From Thalassia testudinum (Eukaryota; Streptophyta; Magnoliopsida; Alismatales; Hydrocharitaceae): a DNA stretch of 64,000 nt. This document shows, piece by piece, positions 23,013-32,207 of this stretch. Position 1 is the stretch's first letter, and each line of letters starts with the position of its first letter. The stretch is taken from the NCBI GenBank assembly GCA_037157565.1, contig JAZHRO010000013.1, positions 122,154,001 through 122,218,000 on the forward strand. Direction: 5' to 3'. The position numbers and the translations under genes are program-made. The notes beneath the pieces are model-generated. The model ran no database searches. It saw only the letters and a program-made list of their open reading frames with translations, and was not told where the DNA came from.

Positions 23013-23799
23013 TCTCCGTCATCTGGTGGTATGCCTAGACGTCCGATCTGTATGGGAGGGCATGCCCTTGCACCTTCCCGAACGAGTCCTGCACACATAT
23101 GCGGCCGTCCTTAACACGAAATGATGCAGAAGCCTTCGACGGAACGGTTGCATGGCTGTACACGCGAAAGGAGGAAGGTAAAAATATCATACCTTTCAGA
23201 CGTCTGAACCTCCCTCCAGACGTCTCCTGCGTCGTCTAGACATATGTCGAGATGTCTAATTCTGGGAAATTTTCCCAGAATCAGGACCACCTCACCCTCC
23301 GCCCGCAGCGCACGGTCGTGCCGCACCGTGCTCGCCTGCTGCTGAGCTGCAGTAGCTCCTTCCCAGCACCACGCACCTGCTGCGCACCCGCCGGCCAGCC
23401 CTAGCTGCTTCGGTGAGCTCGCAACCTCACGATCGAGCTCTCTCTCCCTCTCGCAGCAGCCCCTCCTCCCCATGCACTCACAGTAGCCACTGCGGCTGCC
23501 CTCGCCCGCTTACTCTCTCGCTGACAGGAAGAAGAAGAAGAAGATGGTGGAGTGAGGGTGAGGGAGAGGAGAGGGGTATTTGATGGCTGCCGAGGGGAGA
23601 GAGAGAGAGAAAAGCTGTCTGCGCCTGCAGGGAGGAAGGAAATAGAAGAAGGAGGGCGGTGATTCAGTCTACGCTCGCATGCGCGTAGATGCGAACTTGT
23701 ACGCCGAAAAAATTTAATTCCAGACATCTGGGAAGGCTTCCAGATGTCTGGACCAATTCCCAGACGTCTTAAACGACGTTTGATGCCAGGGTTATGACA

Positions 23800-25745
23800 G
23801 TTTCTATATCATTGATTGGCGTGACTTCCAAAAAATCAATTTGTATCTCTGAGGAGTTTGGAAAGGTGTACTCATCAAATATTGGCCCTGAATCATAATC
23901 TTGATTCGAAATCTAATTTGTTTCGCACAGGGCCTCATAATCATCCCAATAAAGCTCAAATCCAGATTCTAGGTTAAGGGTGTGGGTTGGATCACTAAGA
24001 TCTAGATTGGGCTCTACGAGGATGTCAGCATTGCTCTTGAGAGTCACCTTATCAAAATAAAGGATGGAATTTACACCCTTGATAGGTTCTGATTCAATCT
24101 TGGTATCACAGGTGTCTGGAGTAGGGTTGGCTCATAATCATGATCACCTGTAATTGGATCCTCCCCACCCATTTCAAGATCAGGTATGTCAATTGCTATA
24201 AACTTTGAATTGGAATTCCTCTGGGTTGGGGGTCCATAAAAAGCTTGATTATCAAACTCGAGATTTGGGAGATTGTGCTAGTTAATCCAAGATGTCGCAA
24301 GGGTGTACTGATGCCTATGATCGATAACACGTTTCAACATCTGCATTATCTTGTCTCTTTCTTCAAGGTCATCTCGATGTACTTTCCATAGTGATGGCTC
24401 AAATCTACATTATGCCATCTCTCAATTTCCTAGTATTTTGGCATGAGAACATCCCAAGCTTCCCCGTTTTCTAGTTGTGTCAAAATCAGCTGTGCTTGTT
24501 CTGAAATGAATGTTGTTGTGTTTGACACATTAACTTGTATATCCTCAAACGGGTCTACTAGCATGTCAGGTTGCAATTTTGAATCAAATGGTGGAATCAA
24601 GATGTAGAATCAAAACTCAAGATTAGATTTGAAGTTGATCATATATAAAAGAAATCCCTAAGATGATCTATGTATGTGCTCTAAATAGAAGGGATGAAGG
24701 ACTGGATGTGAAGTTTTGACCCAATCAAGGTACCCAAAGACTTTTGGATGACTAAGGCAGTTTGAGGCGGATGGTACCTCTGAATCAGAAATTCGCACAC
24801 CCAAAAATTACCTAGGCAGCCAGGAAGGGAGAGTTTCGCAAAGACCCCTACAAGGTAGAGCATCCTCATAGGTTACAGGGTTTCCCCTACCCGACCTTCC
24901 TTGTCACAAAGGGTCCAGGTAGACTGAATTGTACTAAGTCCTTAAGTCTACCAATTTTATGTCCTAATTTGTGCCTTTAGTTTCACTTGATTAGAAGTTA
25001 ATTCAACTTGTGGCCTAATTTGGAGGTTGGTTGGCCTACAATGTAGTCCAACTTCACCTGACCTACCCTAAAGATGGCAGAATGAGATCTAGGTCAAGAC
25101 CTAAAAATCACCCTGATTTGACTCTCAAGTTATTAGGTCTAAGGGTTTTAGAGTTCAAGTGAGATTAAAGCCTGATTTTTAGGGTTTTTGTTGATTAAAT
25201 CTTTTCAACCAAGGGCTTAGGTAGCACACAAATGCAAGTGGGTTTGTTTCCTTTTATGCAGGCAAGTGTAAACTTGCACTCCAAAACCCCAAAATTGAAA
25301 CCTTAATTGGCTCTATTCTGCATCTAATTTGATCTTAACTTGTTCACCTTAGGCTTCAAGTAAGAAAGATGTTAGCCCAAAGTGATTTAGAAATTACACA
25401 TAGTCCCTAATAGGTGCAGGCAAATAAGGTTGGGAATCTCTAATAGAATCTTCTCAATCTTCAATCAGTTCTACAAAAAAATTTCACAAAACAGGAAACT
25501 TGCCCTTTAAATGATAATTACTATGAAAGATAAGGTAGGTGATTCCTAATTGATTATTTCCTTTTTTATCTTTCCAAGATTAGGAGGTTCATAAAGGAAG
25601 AATGAAGAAGTTACCTGCCTGGGAGTGGTTGATTTACGCGGAAGATCTCCTCGTGAAGTACCTCGCAAAATCACAAGTAAACAGGGCAAGTTAGTGCTCA
25701 AATATAATCAAATAATGTAGAGAATAGCGATGAATTGCTCCTTGC
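23800..25745 (-). mobile_element. Internal remnant of a B-family element (E3 downstream part)
   Basis: On the minus strand this follows the PBS at 25746-25763 and LTR B. 24650-25745 is noncoding leader rich in AACCCTA and CCTAAT segments. 23880-24640 is a decayed acidic coding region, for example AIDIPDLEMGGEDPITGDHD (about 24200), with many stops, resembling the acidic middle of the ORFs in A and E5. No enzyme motif is seen. It ends at 23800, where LTR H begins. Confidence 0.6.
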
Positions 25746-25763
25746 TCCACGGCAATGGTACCA
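25746..25763 (-). other. Primer-binding site after LTR B (tRNA-Asp type)
   Basis: The minus strand reads TGGTACCATTGCCGTGGA three bases after the LTR end (TCAACA). It is a diverged form of TGGCGCCGTTGCCGGGGA. Confidence 0.65.
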
Positions 25764-26202
25764 AAATGTTGACCTGGCTAGATCGAGGTTTTAGAAAGAT
25801 ACGTTCGTTGTAGTAATAAATCCCCAAAAATAGCTCGAACAAAAGATAAAATTTATGATCGAATGAAAGTCCGAGGTCATTTGCTGGGAGCAAATAGGAT
25901 TCAATCGCTAATCTCAATAAATAATGTAAATGAGCACAATTAATGATAATAATTACTCAAAACTAATAAATGAGTATATCAAGAATCTATTGAGGCAAAA
26001 AGTCATCTAAGACAAAATAATGGTGATTTAAATCACCAATTATTAGCTTAGATACACATATAATAATTACTTAATCATCATCTAAATAAATGAATAGTTT
26101 TAACCATGCAAATCTTTAGTGCACAGTGCACTTTATCAGACGACAGGGCACTCAATCAGACGTCGTAAGTTAGCCCTGCTACAATGCCAAGAGAACACTG
26201 TG

Positions 26203-26207
26203 CTACT
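26203..26207. repeat. Target-site duplication, left of element A
   Basis: CTACT, repeated at 33993-33997. Confidence 0.9.
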
Positions 26208-26660
26208 TGATGTAAACACATTTACACTACTTAAAATGTCTATTTATGCATGTTCTTAAGCATAGGATTGCATTTCATGATATAAATATTGCATTACATG
26301 CATCATCTTGCATTTTGAGTAGTTTGAATAAAATGGAGGTTAATTGTCTCCTTTTATGTGCTTGGACAGGGCAACCATTTTATCAGGGCCTCGGATCAAA
26401 GATCCAACCGTATGGATATGATCAGGGCGACGATTGGAGTTCAACGACTCCAAGATCGCCCTAATCAGGCATCCGTAGCATCAGATAGAGACCGGGGAAC
26501 CCTAGAAGATCAAGGGCCAGGATGGTGTAAATCCGCACTTCAGATGACAAATCCAACCACATGGATGAATTCGGATCGACGATCGCAGCCAAACGACACA
26601 AAAATCAAGTCAATCCGACATCCGTGGCACCATCTACAACTTCCAGAAGATGGACGGCCA

Positions 26661-26684
26661 AGATGGCGCCACGTGGCGCCATCT
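26661..26684. promoter_or_regulatory. 24-bp palindrome with central G-box, 5' LTR A
   Basis: Left arm AGATGGCGCCAC and its exact reverse complement meet at CACGTG. The identical copy is at 32661-32684, and degenerate versions occur in LTR D (1302-1323 and 53480-53501) and the LTR A fragment (17850-17871). CACGTG is the plant G-box bound by bZIP and bHLH factors; use here is inference. Confidence 0.75.
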
Positions 26685-27026
26685 CAGCCGCCCAAACGGC
26701 CGCTGGCATTTTGTGAAGGCCCCCGCTCGATCGCTCTCCACCGTCAGATGGAGATCCAATGGCTGTGGCCGCCCGGTGCTTAAAACGTGCGCTCGACCAT
26801 CCGCGCCCCGCAGCGCAGCGGTCGAGCGCGCTTACGCGAGCGCGGGGCGCGGGTTCGAGCTGCGGCGAGTGGATTGGTGGCGTGGGTTATTGAGGCGCGT
26901 GGAGCGTCGGATGGAGATCGTGCGGTCGCGGGCGCCCGATAGCGCCGACGCGCAATTGGATGCCCCGCGTAACGCGCGATCGCACGCATAGGCGGGCGGG
27001 CAGCAGCGGTGAAGGCACGATTTTAA

Positions 27027-27052
27027 GCCGTCCGATCTCGCAATCGGACGGC
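27027..27052. repeat. Inverted repeat GCCGTCCGAT / ATCGGACGGC, LTR A
   Basis: Perfect 10-bp arms with a 6-base loop. The 3' LTR copy (33027-33052) extends to 11 bp because the loop change A to G adds a pair. A related stem (CGTCCGATC / GATCGGATGG) occurs in LTR D near 53032. Confidence 0.75.
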
Positions 27053-27138
27053 TGAAACTTCGCGGACGTGCGTAGGCATTACGCATACGGGCAGCCGAGT
27101 GGGCGCACGTGGGCACGGCGGCGACGGCCACGTCGGGG

Positions 27139-27168
27139 CTTTAGTGACGGATTTATCCGTCACTAAAG
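27139..27168. repeat. 30-bp palindrome CTTTAGTGACGGAT / ATCCGTCACTAAAG, LTR A
   Basis: Perfect 14-bp arms with a 2-base spacer, about 58 bp upstream of the TATA box. It is unchanged in the 3' LTR (33139-33168), although the surrounding GC-rich sequence differs at many positions. Similar GTGACGGAT palindromes occur in other plant transposons as I recall, but I cannot check. Confidence 0.85.
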
Positions 27169-27225
27169 ACCCCTTATTTATTATTTTGAAGATGTAATGT
27201 CTATTTTGCCCCCACTCCTTGCAAC

Positions 27226-27232
27226 TATAAAA
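27226..27232 (+). promoter_or_regulatory. TATA box, 5' LTR A
   Basis: TATAAAA in the context GCAACTATAAAAGGAGACC, identical in the 3' LTR. Confidence 0.75.
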
Positions 27233-27995
27233 GGAGACCCCCTCCATACGAAATTTTCATCCCTTCTTTCTCCTCTCTACCCCTCCAAAGCTCAAGAGAA
27301 GCTTGTCCCACACCTGGGATGCTTCTCACGAGATAAAGTCCAATTTTCGTTCCCCTTCGGAAGTGGATCCCACGACGACGACGGCGTGCTGCTTCGTTCC
27401 TGTTCTTCTGCTTCGTCCTCCTTCGTCCCGCTTTGTTCTCCTTCGTCCAGGCGTCGTCCCGTCCGGCTCGTCCTCCAAGCAACCGTCGAGGAGGATTTCT
27501 CTCTCCCTATTCTTTTTACCGCTTTCTTGTATAGATTTACTGCTTTCTAGATTAATCTACTCGTCCTCCAAGCAATCGTCGAGGAGGACATTTCTCTCTC
27601 CATTCTTTTAATGCTTTCTAGAGTAAATTTATCGCTTTCTAGAGTAATTGTTTTATGCCTTCTAGTTGTAATGAACAATCTCTTCAATACAAAAATTCCT
27701 TGTTTATTCTACATCTCATTTTGATTTCTCTGTGTAATATTCTCTTTCTCTCTTACTCTCTCTCTCTCTTCTATTTATTGTAAATAATTAGATGGTTCTA
27801 AATTTAATTATTCTGTAACAAATAAAAAGAAACGCGTAGTTTTTAAATCAAACGTCTGCCTCCCTGTGTTCGACCCGGAATTTTAATTTCGGTATAAATT
27901 TTATTTGTTGAACACGAATTCTTCGCTTTCGAACTACAACGATAGGTTTTCCAAAACCAAATACGTTAGCGTAGGTTCGTAATCGTTCAACATTT

Positions 27996-28013
27996 TGGCA
28001 CCGTTGCCGGGGA
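27996..28013 (+). other. Primer-binding site of element A (tRNA-Asp type)
   Basis: TGGCACCGTTGCCGGGGA is three bases after the LTR end and differs at one position from the tRNA-Asp complement TGGCGCCGTTGCCGGGGA. The next seven bases, GGCAACG, pair perfectly with CGTTGCC inside the PBS. Confidence 0.85.
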
Positions 28014-29170
28014 GGCAACGATCTTTGATTTCTCTTCGCGTTTTGTGACTTACAAATCATTTACCTCACTTTTCTCCTTTCTTATTGTAATTGCAGGTAC
28101 TCTTTCGAGGCAGGCAAAAGCGGTAGATTGGAGTAAAGTGCTGCAGAAGGTTTTGTGAGTTACCCCCCACCTCCCACCCATTAGATTTCATTTCATCACA
28201 TAATAACTCAAACATCAATCAACCTAGGTGTTTTTATAAACTCTAAGGTTAGATTGTTTGTTGTTTGACACCCATACTCACCCCAACCCCCACATTAAAA
28301 ATAAAAAAAAAGAAATCTCACAGAGGTACACAACCTCATCTGATTTTCAAACTCAACCGGTAATCCAATCTTAGGAGCCGGTACACACATCCAAACACAT
28401 AATTGAGTAGAAATCAGATTAGGTAATCATTTGTGTGCCTAATTAAGTGGTGCAACAGGCCAATTGTTTGAGTTGATTGGGCCGCACCACTTCAAATAAA
28501 ATCAACTCATCAAGTAGCTGTCAATTAGGTTCAACTCTTAGGGATTTTACCAGGCACTCCACATTCTTTTTAAACTTTAAAGGAAAACATCTTCACCTGT
28601 GCTTGTAAAACTTGGTGTGCCAACGAAACTTGATTGAAAACACCTAAAGTTGAATCCTAAAAGCTACTAAGCAAGATTTGAATCTTAAAATTCACCACAT
28701 CAAAAACAATCTTGCTTGAAAACCACTAGTTGTGCACTCACACACAAATCAATCAATCATTAAGGGCACAACCCATTTAAAGGTCCCATCACATTCCAAA
28801 GCACATTCAAACCTAGCCCTAAATAAAACAAAGTAGACGTTGGCCTTAAGGATTGGACTTGCTCTTCAGAACCCAGAATGAGATTATTTTCGATTAGTCT
28901 GTTTCTACTGTTTAATCTGATGTCTAGCTAGGGGAGCAGAGTCAAACGATCGCGGCTGGGGGGTACACTAGGAACCGGAGGCGCAAGCCGAAGGAAGAAC
29001 CTTCTCCCCAGTCCCTCCTTCTAGCTGGTTGGATTGAACAGACGGAAGTAGATCAAATCGTTCCTTTATCTCAAGATGGGTTTTGAGAGCCTGTAGGTCT
29101 TTAGGCTAACCTATTTAAGGACAGGTTTGGTTGTTTGTATTGCAGGGCACCTTTCTTCCTCTCGTGTATC
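28014..29170 (+). other. Leader of element A, noncoding
   Basis: About 1.16 kb without a significant ORF between PBS and the first ATG of the gene. It would be the 5' untranslated region of the genomic RNA and the expected place for a packaging signal. Confidence 0.7.
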
Positions 29171-30963
29171 ATGAATCCTTCCACATATTTCACGCATTCC
29201 CGCTCTTTCCCTCCTGTTGTAAATTATCCTCAACATGACGATTATCCCAACTCGTATTGTAATCGACCATCAGTTAGTTGGGATAATTCGGATTGGGGAT
29301 ACAATTCCGGACCCCCGTGTTTAGGGTCTAACCCTGAACACTTTGATTCTGATTTCTATCCTTCTCAGAGCTACATCGATTATAGATCATCCTCCTTTCA
29401 TGAACAACCTAATACGATCTACAACCAAGAAGGATACACTGATCCTTACCCATCCTCTGATTTCACTGCCTTTAGGTCATCACCATCTTTTGAACAATCT
29501 GAAATGACCTATTATCAGGATGGGTATAACGAATCTCAATTCGTTAATTCCTCTACATTGATGTCAAACCCGCCCAACCCTGAACCAACTCATTTGGTTC
29601 AGGTTAATCAGGTTCAAGATAAGGTTCTGGCTAACTTGAGGAATATCATTCAATCTTTAGAAGTTCAGCCAATACCTTGCATTGAGAGATTGGAGCCCCT
29701 GATTGAAATGATTGATGATTTAACAAGTCTTTGTTGGATTGGCTCCAGGATGTTAAGGATAAGAACCCGGGTGAGTTTCTACTTGGGAAATTAGCGAAAT
29801 TGAGGATGAGATTCGTGGTTGCTTTGATTCAATCTTGGAAAAATTCCCAGGATGAACTCTCTTCAGGAAAGACAATGACAAAACCTGCTCAGGCACCTGT
29901 TGGGGGGGACACTTGTTACGAGGCTGACCAGATTGAATTAAAACAACCAATTAAGGATGATCTGATTTCTTCACCTGAGATCCCTGAGCCGGGTTACGAG
30001 GAAACGTATGTCTCCTTGGAACGCAAAGTGACAAATGATTTTGGGGCATACATTGATACGGATCCTGATGGTGAAGATTCAAGTTGCGAAGTCTCACGCG
30101 AGTTTTCTTAACATGATTTCTGTGAGACGATTGGGCCTAAGGAATCTGATAGATCAATTGATAGCCCAATAACTGAGAACACTGATCTTATTAGGGCACA
30201 CATTACGGATCCAGAATCGCATTTTCTGGAAGAATCAATTCAATGCCCTGATTATCAGTTACACCCTGTTGAGCTTATTGATGATTCTAATTCTGAGATT
30301 ATTAGACCCAAGTCAATTTTGATTCTACCACATCATTTAGACTTGGAGATTCCAGACGGGGTGATGAATATACAAGAGGTCTTGGAATTTGATACACTTA
30401 ATGAGGAGGATAGGAGCGGGGAAGTTCTGATTTGGGAAGTTAATTTTGGAGGAAATGGAAGATTGAGTCGAAGGGTTCCTTTTAAGCTGAAACCATCAAA
30501 TCAGAACCCTTACGACATTTGTTTCGAGGATGTCAAACCCAAGCACACATTCAACGATTATCCTTTTGAGCTTCAATTCTCTGTAACCCGACTTTTTGGT
30601 CTTGGGTTGCATCCTCATAAATCGCAGGCCCGACCTCGCTTACATTCTGATTTTAGGTTTTGGGTAATTTTTATCCAGAACCTAAGATATTCTCGATTAT
30701 GGGGTGTGGGTCTGCACCACAATCTGGTCCACATCTGTGGACCTCTGCTGACAGGTCAGAGGATTCTTCTGTTCATTCTAATTCTGACCTGCACATGTGA
30801 ATTCCTCATTTCTTTTCTTTGTATAGTGTGCCTAGCTGAAGGCACTAAACTCAGCACTTATACAGTTCTTTTTCGTTTTCATCTTGGAGCGGACCTGATA
30901 TTCACGCAATTCAGGTACTTTCTACACTTTTCCACTTTGTTTTATGTCTTTTTAATACAATGA
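29171..30963 (+). pseudogene. Tyr/Pro-rich and acidic ORF of element A, broken
   Basis: The start ATG at 29171 (MNPSTYFTHSRSFPPVVNYP) is chosen over an upstream ATG because the other elements also begin M-N/V/D followed by Pro/Tyr. Residues 1-130 are rich in Tyr, Ser, Pro and Asn, with YPSSDF/YPSQSY-type units. A short helical part (VLANLRNIIQSLE..IEMIDDLTSL) follows. A frameshift near 29735 and a TAA at about 30110 break the frame. The second half is acidic (EIPEPGYEETYVSLE, DTDPDGEDSS), then a basic stretch, then LWGVGLHHNLVHICGPLL and a hydrophobic FILILT tail. About 597 codons in total. No known domain recognised. Confidence 0.75.
30726..30743 (+). repeat. Hairpin GGTCCACATCTGTGGACC in ORF end of A
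   Basis: A perfect 8-bp stem with a 2-base loop, inside the codons for LVHICGP. The same position in E4 (40429-40446), E5 (48510-48527) and E6 (54476-54493) also folds, with G-U pairs or paired changes. Confidence 0.6.
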
Positions 30964-30995
30964 GGACATTGCATTAGATAGGCATGGGGGGGTGG
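30958..30995 (+). promoter_or_regulatory. AGGA-loop hairpin plus G-run of element A
   Basis: CAATG-AGGA-CATTG (30958-30971) followed by TAGGCATGGGGGGGTGG (30979-30995). The G-run resembles the true polypurine tract before the 3' LTR (GATAGGCATGGGGGTA, 32192-32207), suggesting an internal plus-strand start. Confidence 0.7.
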
Positions 30996-32170
30996 ATGTT
31001 CATTTCTGAATTCATTCGTCAGCTCCGTAGATTTGTTTATTTTCTTTTATAAAAAAAAATAAATAAAAATTTCAGAATTACGAAAGAGAATTTGGGTTTA
31101 AGAAAATTTTCAATCTTAGGAAATACTACATTAGGATCTGAACACAAAGACCCCTCGGGTCTTTGGACTTAATTAGCCTGTGTATCCACTAAAATGTGGA
31201 TTTTTCTTTGAGTCCTCGCCATCTTAATTCTATTATAATTGGAATAAATAAGTTTGGGTGATAAGTACACGACTTATCAACCCGCCCTCTGATTTGAGGG
31301 AATTTCGAGTCTTAAGCATCTACACACTTTCTTTGCACTGACTCGTTGTTCGACGATTTTTACGAAAATTGGATAGCTAATGAACCTTCTAGGGTGATAT
31401 GGCTGGCAAGTTATCGTGGGTAACAGCCCATAGGTAGGTTGTCCAGAGCCCAGTCACTGGACCTTTCTCTTTTTGCTGCCTTTAGGTAAATCTTAGACCA
31501 GGGAAGCCACCTACTTAAAAAAAAAAAAAATCAAAAAGGAGAAAAGAACAAAAAGAAATAAGCCACACTTCGCCGCACGAGTATGGCTGGCAAGTTGTCG
31601 GTGGTAACAGCTCATCGACCGGTTGTCCAGAACCCAACTCAGAAAATGCACTAAAAATTCCCAAAACATTTAGGAAGAAGCGGAGAAGTAGAATAAACCG
31701 GGGAGATATACACTGGATTCACCCTAATGTTGACCCCGTTAAAATATAAAAGTAGGGAGAAAGCTACCGGTTGTAAAGATACACCTTTAGGCAGAATTCT
31801 TTTTGAGGTCACCTAGAGGCGTAGAAATCCGAAGTCCGTTCTAATTGCCGGTCAACGAGTCTATCACAATCACAATAAGATGCTTAAAACTTAGGGTTCT
31901 CATCAAATCTTGGGTGAGTTGAATGGTCGTAGAAAGCCACTCTTGAACCCTAAAATTTAAAAATCCAAAAAAAAATTAGAAAAGAGTAAAAAGAGAAAAA
32001 GAAATTTTTCTTTGAATAAGGCGAGGGCTTGAGGCGGTCTACATTTTGGTTGATACCCGGGCACTGTTGTGTCTTTGAAAGTTCAGTTCCTAAGTAAACA
32101 ATTTCTTATTGATTGAAAATAACTCAGGTCCAAATAATCTAACCTAATTCTTTTATAAATAGCATATAGA
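30996..32170 (+). other. 3' noncoding region of element A
   Basis: About 1.2 kb without coding signal. It contains two imperfect copies of a roughly 54-base unit at 31399-31452 and 31583-31636 (ATGGCTGGCAAGTT.TCG, GGTAACAGC, AGG/CGG.TTGTCCAGA.CCCA). It has no CCACCAAAT boxes, unlike C, D and E family elements. A-rich runs occur at 31510-31555 and 31965-32010. Confidence 0.7.
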
Positions 32171-32207
32171 TTTTGCTAGGGACTAGCAAAAGATAGGCAT
32201 GGGGGTA
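32171..32207 (+). promoter_or_regulatory. GGA-loop hairpin and polypurine tract of element A
   Basis: Arms TTTTGCTAG and CTAGCAAAA (9 bp, perfect) around GGA at 32171-32191, then GATAGGCATGGGGGTA up to the LTR at 32208. Confidence 0.85.

Larger units (their letters stand above)
21083..23799 (-). mobile_element. 5' LTR of Gypsy element H, 2.7 kb
   Basis: On the minus strand it starts TGTCATAACCCTGGCATC and ends CGAGTCGTAACA, three bases before the iMet PBS. The length of 2717 bp fits the long LTRs of Tekay/Del-type chromoviruses (family knowledge). It holds a 52-bp tandem repeat (22419-22575) and a dense set of AGACGTCT-like palindromes (22860-23775). The 3' LTR is not in the window because the element is cut at 20110. 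It lies inside the internal region of a B-family element. ORFs within it look spurious. Confidence 0.85.
26208..27992 (+). mobile_element. 5' LTR of element A
   Basis: It starts TGATGTAAACACATTTACAC (the inner TGTAAA-CACA-TTTACA is a perfect stem) and ends CGTTCAACA. By hand count it differs from the 3' LTR at about 61 of 1785 positions with no indel; most differences are C/T or A/G. It holds three strong palindromes (26661-26684, 27027-27052, 27139-27168), a TATA box at 27226-27232, a repeated CTCGTCCTCCAAGCAA.CGTCGAGGAGGA segment (27467 and 27559) and a U5 rich in CTCTCT. Confidence 0.95.

Noticed and set aside
23111..23727. Minus-strand ORFs in LTR H (120 and 108 codons)
   Set aside because: They overlap each other in different frames inside the LTR and have no recognisable domain.
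26832..27131. Arg/Ala-rich ORFs on the minus strand of both A LTRs (also 32832-33131)
   Set aside because: CpG-rich U3 sequence read antisense; differences between the two LTRs do not favour synonymous sites.
30600..30640. Possible second copy of the conserved peptide (LFGLGLHPHK) in element A
   Set aside because: Only the first seven residues resemble the motif and the rest diverges at once; it may be chance or a partial duplication.
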